DNA from: Pseudomonadota bacterium
Lineage (GTDB): Bacteria > Pseudomonadota > Gammaproteobacteria > JAKAQQ01
Direction of reading: 5' to 3'
DNA length: 22,504 nt
Assembly: GCA_021852325.1 (NCBI GenBank)
Contig: JAJZNM010000082.1
Location: 1-22,504, forward strand
Every line of letters starts with the position of its first letter. The stretch's first letter is position 1. Under the pieces are notes generated by a model that saw only the letters and a list, made by a program, of their open reading frames with translations, was not told where the DNA came from and did no database searches. Of the stretch, positions 1 to 7,182 are shown piece by piece. The position numbers and the translations under genes were made by a program.

Positions 1-1089
1 TCGGGCGCGCTCGTAGGGCAGGATGAGCGTCAGCGTGAAATGTCCATCCGCTTCTCGGGCGGTGAGGAGTTCGAGGGAATCCGGGAACACCAGGGCGAGG
101 CGGCGCTTCAGGATGTCGAGCGCGAGTCCGTGACGGGGCGTGCCCGTGGCCTCACCCGGGCCCGGAGAGGGATTCGTGATGCTGAGCTCGATGCGCGAGG
201 CCGTGGCGTGTCCGCGGATCTCGATCCGTCCGCCTGCGATCGAGTTTTCGATGCCGTGGTAGACCGCGTTCTCGACGATGGGCTGAAGGAGCAGACGGGG
301 AACCATCGCATCCCGGGGGATACGGTCGATCTCCCAGACGATCTCGAGTTTCGGGCCCAGGCGGATCGCCTCGAGGGCGAGATACTGCCGCGCCCAGTCG
401 AGCTCCTGGCCGAGTGTGGAACGCGAGGAGCCACTCTCGAGCGCCGAGCGGAACAGGTCGGCGAGATTGAGGAGTGCCGCCTCGGCCCGCGCGGCGTCGC
501 GGCGGATCAGCACGAGGATCGTGTTCAGGGTATTGAAGAGAAAGTGCGGGCGCAGGCGTGCCTCGAGCGCCTCGAGCCTGACCTCCGCCTCCGCGCGCAC
601 CTCGCTCCGCCAGCGCCCGAGGACGTAGAAATAGCGGAGCGCGAGCGCGTCGAGGATCGCGGCCGCGAGCGTGCTGCGCCAGAGAAAGCCCCGGAGCGGC
701 TGGCTGGCCAAGGGCCAGATGGCCTCGACGCCGAGACTGATCACGACCGCGGCGAGGAGCAGGAGTCCATAGGCCAAAACGAGCGCCCAGGCGGGTCTGA
801 GCGGCGGGGCCAGGCGACGCAGGACACAGAGGATCGCAGCCCCCGAGAGCGCCATCCACTGGAGATAGAGCGAGATCCACCCCCATCCGACCCAGAAGTT
901 GCCGATCCATTCCGACTGGACGAGCGTGAGGACCAGGGCGATGAGTTCGGCGAACAGCACGACCGTGAGGGTCGAGGCGCTCGAGCAGAAATCGGGGAGG
1001 AAATCCCCGATTCGCACGGTCCGCTTCGCCCGGTCGCGTGCGGCCGCAGGTCCGGTCCGGTCCGTGTCAGTCTTTCCGGAAGAGTGCAC
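1..1089 (-). CDS. algZ: AlgZ/LytS-type sensor histidine kinase (C-terminus cut by window edge)
   Basis: Membrane histidine kinase of the LytS/AlgZ (His_kinase plus HATPase_c) family, expected to signal to an AlgR/LytTR-type regulator. The frame stays open from position 1 to a GTG at 1087-1089. The N-terminal part has the AlgZ-like stretch FLPDFC followed by about four hydrophobic segments. The phospho-acceptor box reads RPHFLFNTLN, with His near residue 182. The ATP-binding N-box reads QPIVENAVYHGIE, with Asn near residue 274, and a GLALDILKRRL stretch follows. The open frame of about 363 codons is close to full AlgZ length, so only a few C-terminal residues are probably missing. The GTG at 1089 overlaps the upstream oxidoreductase gene by 23 nt and has no good ribosome site. 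A GTG at 1015-1017, just before the IGDFLPDFC stretch, is an equally possible start. The partner regulator would lie left of the window. The family call is firm; the symbol is by similarity. Confidence 0.85.
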   Translation of the reverse strand, partial: MHSSGKTDTDRTGPAAARDRAKRTVRIGDFLPDFCSSASTLTVVLFAELIALVLTLVQSEWIGNFWVGWGWISLYLQWMALSGAAILCVLRRLAPPLRPAWALVLAYGLLLLAAVVISLGVEAIWPLASQPLRGFLWRSTLAAAILDALALRYFYVLGRWRSEVRAEAEVRLEALEARLRPHFLFNTLNTILVLIRRDAARAEAALLNLADLFRSALESGSSRSTLGQELDWARQYLALEAIRLGPKLEIVWEIDRIPRDAMVPRLLLQPIVENAVYHGIENSIAGGRIEIRGHATASRIELSITNPSPGPGEATGTPRHGLALDILKRRLALVFPDSLELLTAREADGHFTLTLILPYERAR

Positions 1090-1945
1090 GTTTGAGTTCG
1101 AAAAGCGCGGAGAGATCCTGGTCCTGACGCTCCGGGAGCCTCCGGTAGTGGTGGAGCGTCATCTCGGCGAGCGGCAGCTGGACACCGTGGCTTGCGGCCA
1201 TCGCCTGGCAGATGCCGAGATCCTTTGCATGGAGGGACATCTTGAATCCGAGGGGGTAGTTCGTCGCCACCAGGTTAGGTCCGCGGTGCGTGAGAAACCA
1301 GCTCTGCGCCGCCCCGTGCGAGAGGGCCTCGATCAGCTCCTTCAGGGGAAGCGCTTCCGCCTGGGCAAACGCCAGCGCCTCGGACACCGCCTGGTTGATG
1401 CCAGCCAGCATGAGCTGGTTGACCGCCTTGGCGGCCTGGCCCTGGCCGACCTCGCCCATGTGGGTCACGTTCGGACCCAAGGCCTTGAGGAGTGGCCGGA
1501 TTCGGTTCAGCAACTCAGGATCGCCCCCGACAAAAAGCGTGAGCGCGCCCCGGGCGGCCCCTTCGGTCCCCCCGGACACCGGACAGTCGAGAAAGCCGAC
1601 CGCCCGGGAGGCGAGCCGCGCGTGGACGTCGCGTGCGGTTTGCGGTGCCACGGTCGAACAGTCGACGACGGTCTGCCCCGGAGCGAGGTTTGGCATCATC
1701 CGGTCGATGAGCTCGAGGAGATCCTCATCCTGCCGGACGCAGAGGATGAGGACCGGCGCCGAAGCCTGGGCTTCCTCGAGGGCCTCGAAACCCTGTGCAC
1801 CGGTCTTTGCCGCGAAGGCACGGGTGCGCTCGGGAGTGCGGTTCCAGGCGCCACATAGTCGGTGCGCCCGATGGAGCGTCTGGGCCATGGGCCAGCCCAT
1901 GGCCCCGAGCCCGAAAAATGTGGCCATCACCCGTTTTCTGGACAT
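1067..1945 (-). CDS. NAD(P)-dependent oxidoreductase, 3-hydroxyisobutyrate dehydrogenase family
   Basis: Beta-hydroxyacid dehydrogenase of the 3-hydroxyisobutyrate / tartronate semialdehyde / glyoxylate reductase superfamily, cytosolic, 292 residues, which is normal length. The Rossmann dinucleotide loop GLGAMG is at residues 12-17. The substrate-binding signature DCPVSGG is near 120-126. The catalytic-lysine segment GQGQAAKAVNQ puts Lys at about 173. The ATG at 1943-1945 is preferred because GGAGG lies about 10 nt upstream; a TTG six bases earlier is also in frame. The start sits 2 nt after the speA stop codon, so translational coupling with speA is likely, and the 3' end overlaps the kinase gene. 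The exact substrate cannot be read from the sequence. Linkage to arginine decarboxylase does not establish a role in polyamine metabolism. Confidence 0.9.
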   Translation of the reverse strand: MSRKRVMATFFGLGAMGWPMAQTLHRAHRLCGAWNRTPERTRAFAAKTGAQGFEALEEAQASAPVLILCVRQDEDLLELIDRMMPNLAPGQTVVDCSTVAPQTARDVHARLASRAVGFLDCPVSGGTEGAARGALTLFVGGDPELLNRIRPLLKALGPNVTHMGEVGQGQAAKAVNQLMLAGINQAVSEALAFAQAEALPLKELIEALSHGAAQSWFLTHRGPNLVATNYPLGFKMSLHAKDLGICQAMAASHGVQLPLAEMTLHHYRRLPERQDQDLSALFELKRALFRKD

Positions 1946-1947
1946 CG

Positions 1948-3876
1948 TCAACCTTCCTCCGGAAGCAGATACGTGGAACCCGCAAGCACCTCGGCGACGG
2001 TGGCCCGGAACGCCTGGCTCGCCTCGCCGGAGAGCCGGGCGTGCCCGAGCTTGGCCTCGAGCCGGCTTCTGATTTCCGTCTCCTCCCAGTGCACATGGCC
2101 GAGCAGGTCGCGCGCCGTATCACCGGGATGCGCGCGCGAATGTCGGATCTCGCCATCCACCCGCTCGACCACGACCGAGCCGGTCGCCCCGAAGAGATTG
2201 TGCATGTCGCCCAGGATCTCCTGGTAAGCCCCGACCAGGAAGAAGCCGAGCCGGAGCATCCCGGGGGCGACCTCCGGTACGGGCAGCGTGGGCGTCAGGC
2301 AGTCGGGACCGACATAGCGGTCGATGCGCCCATCGGAATCACAGGTGAGATCGTAGAGCCGGACGTGCCGGGCACCCGGACGGTCGAGACCTGCGAGCGG
2401 CACGATCGGGAAGATCTGTTCGAGCGCCCAGATATCGGGGAGTGACTGGAAGATCGAGAGATTGCAGAACATCTTCTGGGCGAGCCGTTCTTCGAGTTCC
2501 GCCCGGAGCTCGGCACTGCCGACCCGGCCGGGATCCCAGCGGGATTGAAGCCTCTGGATCAGCGCCTGGAACAGACGCTCGGCTTCGGCGCGCGTCTCGA
2601 GGTCGAGCACCCCGCGGCTGAAGCGCGCCAGGATCTCCTGGAGCCAGTAGAGCGCTTCCTGGTAGACCTCCTCCGGTGCCTGGGATTCCGCCTCCCGCCC
2701 ATAGAGCGCCCAGAGTTCGCGGAGCGCCCAGTCCGGGTCGGGACGCTGGCCCGGCTCCGGGGCGGCGGGCGGGGGCTCCATCTCGATCACATCCGTGACG
2801 AGCACCGCGTGGTGTGCACAAAGCGCCCGCCCGGACTCCGACAGGAGATCCGGGGCCTCGCAGCCGGCCGCCTGGGCAGCCTCCTGGAAGGTGCGGACGA
2901 TCACCTCGGCGTACTGTTCCATCGAGTAGTTCATCGAGCAATCGCTCCTCGAGCGGGTGCCCTCGTAATCGACCGCGAGACCGCCACCCACATCGACCGA
3001 GCGGAGCGGGACCCCCCGCTGCCGCAACTCCGCCCAGATGCGGCCGGCTTCCTGGAGGGCACCCTGGATGTCCCGGAGATTGGCGATCTGGGATCCGAGA
3101 TGGAAATGGAGGAGTTCGAGCCGGTCGAGCCAGCCGGCACGAGAAAGCCGCTCGAGGGTCTCGAGGAGTTCCGGGATCGTGAATCCGAACTTGGATTTGG
3201 CGCCTCCCGTGTTCTGCCACTTGCCCGAGGCGATCGAGGCGAGCCTGACGCGGACCCCGAGCGTGGGTTGGCAGCCGAGCGCGCGGGCCTCCTCGAGGAC
3301 GAGATCGAGTTCAGTCGGTTTCTCGAGCACGAGAAAGACGCGCAGGCCGAGCTGGCTCGCGAGGAGCGCGAGGCGGATGTAGGCGCGGTCCTTGTAGCCA
3401 TTCGCAATGATCGTACCGCGAGCGGGCGCGAGCGCCAGGGCCATGACCAGTTCCGGCTTGCTGCCGGCCTCGAGGCCGATCCCGTCCCGCGCCGCGTCGA
3501 CGAGGGCGGTGCCCACCGCATGCTCCTGGTTGACCTTGACCGGATAGACGGGGAGGTAGGTCCCCCGGTACCCCTCGCGCCTCCGCGCGAGCGCGAATGC
3601 CCCGGTGAGCTCGGCCAGCCGCTGCTTCAGGATCTCGGGGAAGCGGATCAGGATCGGGAAACGCAGTCCGCTGTCGAGTAGCCCGTCGGTGAGCGCGTCG
3701 AGGTCAATGCCCGTTGACGGATCGCGGTCCGGGCGGACGACGAGATGGCCGCGCCCATCGACGGCGAAGAACCCGCCCCCCCAGCGCGCGAGCCCGTAGG
3801 GCGCGCCGGGATCCCGGACAGCGGACGGGACGGGAGCGGCCTCCCCGGTGGAGACGGAGTGCGAACGGGTGGGCAC
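1948..3876 (-). CDS. speA: Biosynthetic arginine decarboxylase SpeA
   Basis: PLP-dependent fold III decarboxylase converting arginine to agmatine, the first step of the arginine route to putrescine. At 642 residues it has the usual SpeA length. Visible landmarks in order are the N-terminal ARWGGGFFAVD segment, the PLP-lysine motif YPVKVNQ near residue 113, ELLHFHLGSQI, the glycine-rich phosphate-binding SVDVGGGLAVDYEG, SESGRALCAHHAVL, and the C-terminal DLTCDSDGRID and GDMHNLFG motifs. The start is the GTG at 3874-3876, with GGGAG about 10 nt upstream. The N-terminal extension before the conserved part is about 25 residues, which fits the family. Only 36 bp separate it from the divergent speE, so the promoters must overlap the coding ends. 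It is followed 2 nt later by the hydroxyacid dehydrogenase gene. Confidence 0.95.
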   Translation of the reverse strand: MPTRSHSVSTGEAAPVPSAVRDPGAPYGLARWGGGFFAVDGRGHLVVRPDRDPSTGIDLDALTDGLLDSGLRFPILIRFPEILKQRLAELTGAFALARRREGYRGTYLPVYPVKVNQEHAVGTALVDAARDGIGLEAGSKPELVMALALAPARGTIIANGYKDRAYIRLALLASQLGLRVFLVLEKPTELDLVLEEARALGCQPTLGVRVRLASIASGKWQNTGGAKSKFGFTIPELLETLERLSRAGWLDRLELLHFHLGSQIANLRDIQGALQEAGRIWAELRQRGVPLRSVDVGGGLAVDYEGTRSRSDCSMNYSMEQYAEVIVRTFQEAAQAAGCEAPDLLSESGRALCAHHAVLVTDVIEMEPPPAAPEPGQRPDPDWALRELWALYGREAESQAPEEVYQEALYWLQEILARFSRGVLDLETRAEAERLFQALIQRLQSRWDPGRVGSAELRAELEERLAQKMFCNLSIFQSLPDIWALEQIFPIVPLAGLDRPGARHVRLYDLTCDSDGRIDRYVGPDCLTPTLPVPEVAPGMLRLGFFLVGAYQEILGDMHNLFGATGSVVVERVDGEIRHSRAHPGDTARDLLGHVHWEETEIRSRLEAKLGHARLSGEASQAFRATVAEVLAGSTYLLPEEG

Positions 3877-3912
3877 GGTACACTAGCTCCCGAAACAATC
3901 GAGGTAACCCAT

Positions 3913-4773
3913 ATGATGGATGATTCCGAGTGGTTTGTGGAACCCGCACCCAAGGCGGGCTGCTCGATCGGCTTGCGGATCCGGCGGAAGCTCGACTCGG
4001 TGGACAGTCCCTTCCAGAAGATCGAGATCTTTGAGACGGAAGATTTCGGGAAACTGATGGCCATCGACGGCTGCATCATGCTGACCGAACGCGACCATTT
4101 CATCTACCACGAGATGCTGGTCCATCCGGCGCTCATGACCCACCCGGACCCATCCCGCATCGTGATCGTGGGCGGCGGGGACGGGGGGACGCTCACCGAG
4201 ACCGTCAAGCACCCGAGCGTCAAACGCGTGGTCCAGGTCGAGATCGACCGCGCCGTGACCGACCTCTCGCTCCGCCACTTCCCCGAGTTTGTCGAGGCCC
4301 TGGGAGACCCGCGGGCAAGCCTCGTTTTCGAGGACGCCATCCGCTGGATCGAGCGGGCACCCGAGGCGAGCATCGATGTCCTCCTGATCGATAGTACCGA
4401 CCCCATCGGACCAGCCGAGGGGCTTTTCGAAACGCGGTTTTATGAAACCTGCCGGAGCCGTCTCGGCCCGGACGGGATCCTCGCGCTCCAGAGCGAGTCT
4501 CCCTTCCTCTATCCTCACCTCGTGCGCGGGATCCACGAAAAACTTGGCGCCGCAGGCTTCCGGAACCGGCGACTCTTCCCCTTTCCCCAGCCCACTTATC
4601 CTTCCGGGACCTGGTCGGTCACCCTGGCCTCGGCCGAGACCCCGCTCGATGTCTTCCGGAGCATTCAAGCGAAGCCGCTGCTCGGGCCCCTGCGCTACTA
4701 TGCTCCCGCGCTCCACCGGAGTCTCCTCACGGGGCTCCCGGTGCTTTTCGCGGATCTTCGGTCCTCGGCCTAG
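3913..4773 (+). CDS. speE: Spermidine synthase SpeE
   Basis: Aminopropyltransferase making spermidine from putrescine and decarboxylated S-adenosylmethionine, cytosolic. It has 286 residues, like classical SpeE. The nucleotide-binding motif IVGGGDGGTLTE is present; many homologues have R where this has the second T. The catalytic-Asp signature LLIDSTDPIGPAEGLF and the downstream QSESPF and QPTYPSGTW segments are also present. Two consecutive ATG codons lie at 3913 and 3916. The first is chosen because GAGGT at 3901-3905 gives 7 nt spacing. The open frame extends further upstream into the speA antisense, but that part is not SpeE-like. The stop codon overlaps the stop of the convergent lipoprotein gene. 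A weak -10-like TACACT at 3879-3884 could serve it. Confidence 0.95.
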   Translation: MMDDSEWFVEPAPKAGCSIGLRIRRKLDSVDSPFQKIEIFETEDFGKLMAIDGCIMLTERDHFIYHEMLVHPALMTHPDPSRIVIVGGGDGGTLTETVKHPSVKRVVQVEIDRAVTDLSLRHFPEFVEALGDPRASLVFEDAIRWIERAPEASIDVLLIDSTDPIGPAEGLFETRFYETCRSRLGPDGILALQSESPFLYPHLVRGIHEKLGAAGFRNRRLFPFPQPTYPSGTWSVTLASAETPLDVFRSIQAKPLLGPLRYYAPALHRSLLTGLPVLFADLRSSA

Positions 4774-5273
4774 CGCAAAAGCCGCTTGCAGTTCTTCTCG
4801 TTGAGGATGAGTGCGTGCGCCTTGGGGTGCTCCGGGCTATAGGCCGCGAAGCCCTGGTAGGCCGGACCGGAGGGCACATGGCTCAGGGAAAAAACCCCGA
4901 ACACGGCGGAGATGCGCAAGAGGACATCGTTGGCTCCGAGCCTTGCGGCCTCGCGCCGGAGCCGGATCAGGGTCGCGCAATCGGTCGCGCCGCTGCTGAA
5001 TCCGCCGAGCGCTTGCGTATCGAGACGGGCGATGATGTGGTAGGGCTTCGGCCAGTAGGGTTTGGCGTAGAACCAGACGCGCTCCGGGGAGATCGGGCGA
5101 CGCGGATGGCCGAGCAACAGGGGCTTGGCGGACATGCAAGCGGTCAGGGCCAAGGTCACAGCCATCACGCCGGCCAGCCGGGCCGAAAACCGGGACGACC
5201 GGACAAGCCCAGGAATCCCGCTCAGGAGGTGAGTGGGGTGCCCATCAGGCGCCCGTTTGCTTGGCCTGCCCAC
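4770..5273 (-). CDS. Small putative lipoprotein, function unknown
   Basis: No specific family recognised. The protein has a basic N-terminal region, a hydrophobic stretch and a lipobox LTAC (Cys about residue 46 of the longest form), so it is probably a lipid-anchored periplasmic or outer-membrane protein. The mature part contains YHIIARLDTQALGG and a GATDCATLIRLRREAARLGA segment followed by NDVLL. This LGAN-type motif recurs in small envelope lipoproteins. The start is uncertain. The GTG at 5271-5273 overlaps the upstream gene by 29 nt and gives an unusually long n-region. The next in-frame GTG/ATG pair leaves a signal that is too short. The stop codon is interlocked with the speE stop (CTAG). 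It is probably co-transcribed with the two genes upstream. Confidence 0.7.
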   Translation of the reverse strand: MGRPSKRAPDGHPTHLLSGIPGLVRSSRFSARLAGVMAVTLALTACMSAKPLLLGHPRRPISPERVWFYAKPYWPKPYHIIARLDTQALGGFSSGATDCATLIRLRREAARLGANDVLLRISAVFGVFSLSHVPSGPAYQGFAAYSPEHPKAHALILNEKNCKRLLR

Positions 5274-5733
5274 AGAAAAGCTGCATGCGCGAACGCGCGG
5301 CGTCCTTGTAGGACTGGAGGTTCTGGCCGGTCAGGAACTTGGATTTCCCGTCCGGTTCGACGAGCTGGAGCCGGCGCACCGGCTCGAGCTTCACATAGCG
5401 TTGCCGCGCGACGTGACAGAATGCCTTGGCCTGCTGCGGGGTGAGGCCCGGGACCTTCTTGACCGGGGTGGCGGGCTTCTTGGCGGCAGGCGCGGATTTC
5501 GGGGGGTGGGGGTGGCTTGATCCCGGCACGGAAAACGTGGAAGGCACGCCGACGTGCACGCGCTCATAACGGGAACCGTGCGGGACATCCGAGTAATGGA
5601 CCGTGCCATGGGGCCCCACCCAGCGGTAGATGTGCTGTGCCGAGGCCGGTTGGGCGTAGCAGCATCCCAGGATGGCCAGCCCGGCCACGGTGAGCGCAAG
5701 CCCGTGTCGGTCAGTTCGAGAGTGCGTCGGCAT
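5245..5733 (-). CDS. DUF4124 domain-containing secreted protein
   Basis: Exported protein of 162 residues. An N-terminal signal peptide has a hydrophobic core around residues 12-26 and a likely AxA cleavage site near ASA. A DUF4124 core follows immediately: IYRWVGPHGTVHYSDVP. A proline/lysine/alanine-rich linker (about 70-95) leads to a C-terminal helical region with two cysteines, rich in charged residues. DUF4124 proteins are common small periplasmic proteins of proteobacteria with no settled function. The ATG overlaps the P-II gene by 23 nt, and the 3' end overlaps the following lipoprotein gene, so the three probably form one transcript. Confidence 0.85.
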   Translation of the reverse strand: MPTHSRTDRHGLALTVAGLAILGCCYAQPASAQHIYRWVGPHGTVHYSDVPHGSRYERVHVGVPSTFSVPGSSHPHPPKSAPAAKKPATPVKKVPGLTPQQAKAFCHVARQRYVKLEPVRRLQLVEPDGKSKFLTGQNLQSYKDAARSRMQLFCGQAKQTGA

Positions 5734-6055
5734 CTTGTTCTCCGGTCCGGATGCGGATCACCCGGGTCAGCTCCTGGACGAAAATCTTGCCATCCCCGAT
5801 TTTACCCGTTCGGGCGGCGTTCGCAATCGCCTCGACGGCGGGGTCGAGATCCGCATCGGACACCGCGACCTCGATCTTGATCTTCGGCAAAAAATCAACG
5901 AGATACTCCGCTCCGCGGTAGAGCTCGGTGTGACCCTTCTGGCGGCCGAAGCCCTTGACGTCCGTGACCGTAAGCCCTTGGACACCGACCCCATCCAGGG
6001 CTGCGCGGACGGTATCGAGCTTGAACGGCTTGATGATGGCGGTGATGAGCTTCAT
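5711..6055 (-). CDS. P-II family nitrogen regulatory protein (GlnB/GlnK)
   Basis: Small trimeric signal-transduction protein that senses 2-oxoglutarate and ATP/ADP and controls nitrogen assimilation targets. It has 114 residues, standard length. It starts MKLITAIIKPFKL, carries VTDVKGFGRQKGH, and has the T-loop with Tyr51 (uridylylation site) in YRGAEY. The C-terminal signature GKIGDGKIFV and the RTGE motif are intact. A GGGAT sequence precedes the ATG at 6053-6055. No ammonium transporter (amtB) gene is adjacent here, so GlnB versus GlnK cannot be decided. It leads a chain of overlapping genes with the DUF4124 protein and the lipoprotein. No sigma54-type -24/-12 element was recognised in the 112 bp upstream. 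Confidence 0.95.
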   Translation of the reverse strand: MKLITAIIKPFKLDTVRAALDGVGVQGLTVTDVKGFGRQKGHTELYRGAEYLVDFLPKIKIEVAVSDADLDPAVEAIANAARTGKIGDGKIFVQELTRVIRIRTGEQDADALSN

Positions 6056-6108
6056 GAGATCCCAAGTATCACGGACAAGCGGATCGAACCCTGGCGTCTG
6101 AGTATGGG

Positions 6109-6136
6109 CCCGGGCCTTTTGCCTGTAAAGGCCGGG
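6109..6136. terminator. GC-rich stem-loop, possible factor-independent or attenuating hairpin
   Basis: The left arm at 6109-6119 pairs with the right arm at 6127-6136 through ten base pairs with one bulged G and a seven-base loop. It lies in the gap between the upstream lipoprotein gene and the P-II gene, read on the minus strand. There is no run of T after the stem in either direction, so a classical intrinsic terminator is not demonstrated. Confidence 0.35.
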
Positions 6137-6167
6137 CTGGACCGGGCGAACCCGCTCCCGCCTCTGC

Positions 6168-6992
6168 TCAGCTGAGCTTCAGGGCGTGCAAGACACATCC
6201 GACCGCCTTCTGGGTCAGCTTCAGGATCTCGGTTTTCGTGTAGGCAAGGTTTGCGGGTGCGATGGCGCCCTTTCTGTGGATCCAGAGCGCCTTCACCTTG
6301 GGATTCGTTTTGCCAACACCATTGAGCCGGGTGCTCCGAGCAACGCACGAGGTTTTGGCAATCACCGTCCCCTCCTCCCGGTCCAATACCCAGGCCTTGA
6401 GAACCACCGTGTTCACCGCGGACCGGGTATCCAGGAACTCGGTCTGGACCACCCCATATCCCAGACCCTCCGGACGCACTCCACCCGAGACCAGATAGCC
6501 CACCACGGGACCGAATATCGCAGACATCGAACCCATGGTATACACGCCTTTGGCAAATATCATGCCCGGCGCCAGGACCAAAACCAGGTTGGTTCGCATC
6601 TCGGACACGGGTTTCCGGATTCGGGCCAGCGTTTTAGGGTTGAGTGCAATCCCCTCCCGGACTGTCGCGCCCGAGAGCCACTGCTGGACTCCTGGTGGCA
6701 GGGACTCCCTGACACGGAACCGGCTCTGCTTCTCCAATGCGTTCAGCACCGAGCGTCGGGCCGCCGGGTTCACGCCCCAGGAAGTTGCCGGGACGAGCCG
6801 TAACGGGTCTTTGGACGTCGCACCATGGTCGACGACGACCGTGGCCACATCGGGCAGGAGCGTCAACACCGAAAGCGTGTTCGTGGGATAAAGCTTGAGG
6901 AGGCGCGAAACCCCCACAGTATCCGTCGCACATCCGGACATCGAGACCAGGGCGAGCACCAGGGCCGCAACGGAAAATCTCTTGTATTGCAT
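6168..6992 (-). CDS. Putative lipoprotein, function unknown
   Basis: A 274-residue envelope protein. The lipoprotein signal peptide has a hydrophobic core and lipobox MSGC with Cys at residue 21. The mature protein has no motif I can assign. It contains a glycine-rich hydrophobic patch around FGPVVGYLVSGGV that could be membrane-associating, and two cysteines in the C-terminal third. The start is well supported: AAGGAGGGG lies immediately upstream of the ATG at 6990-6992, and a promoter is visible about 40 bp further out. It appears to be a single-gene unit upstream of the P-II gene. A perfect 12-bp palindrome GCTCAGCTGAGC overlaps its stop codon at 6166-6177. Confidence 0.8.
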   Translation of the reverse strand: MQYKRFSVAALVLALVSMSGCATDTVGVSRLLKLYPTNTLSVLTLLPDVATVVVDHGATSKDPLRLVPATSWGVNPAARRSVLNALEKQSRFRVRESLPPGVQQWLSGATVREGIALNPKTLARIRKPVSEMRTNLVLVLAPGMIFAKGVYTMGSMSAIFGPVVGYLVSGGVRPEGLGYGVVQTEFLDTRSAVNTVVLKAWVLDREEGTVIAKTSCVARSTRLNGVGKTNPKVKALWIHRKGAIAPANLAYTKTEILKLTQKAVGCVLHALKLS

Positions 6993-7034
6993 GTTCCCCT
7001 CCTTGATTCACGGGTCAGGATCGTTCTGGTCGGG

Positions 7035-7063
7035 ATTTTATCCATGGCGCGTTCAAAAACCAA
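7035..7063 (-). promoter_or_regulatory. Sigma70-like promoter for the lipoprotein gene
   Basis: On the minus strand a -35 TTGGTT (7058-7063) and a -10 TAAAAT (7035-7040) are separated by exactly 17 bp. The predicted start near 7028 gives a leader of about 36 nt ending in the strong AAGGAGGGG ribosome site. The -10 matches consensus at five of six positions and the -35 at three of six. Confidence 0.5.
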
Positions 7064-7182
7064 GTGTGACATTGCACCGAGCCCCCTTGGCCAGGTGAGA
7101 CCAACCGGTCGTTGGGCGTTCAGGAGCGGGTACAAGCGCGGAGGGCCAGCCGGATCCAGGTCCCCCCCCGTCCCTGACTCCC

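Noticed and set aside
152..910. Minus-strand open frame of about 252 codons within the kinase region
   Set aside because: It is a different frame from the one holding RPHFLFNTLN and QPIVENAVYHG; its translation is Arg/Pro/Gly-rich without motifs.
40..1095. Long plus-strand open frame, about 351 codons
   Set aside because: It is antisense to the kinase gene, is made of Glu/Arg/Gly-rich low-complexity translation typical of high-GC shadows, and the minus strand carries clear histidine kinase motifs.
2545..3681. Plus-strand open frame of 378 codons
   Set aside because: It is antisense to speA, whose protein motifs are unambiguous.
6056..6167. Sigma54 promoter for the P-II gene
   Set aside because: No GG-N10-GC -24/-12 arrangement close to consensus could be found in the gap.
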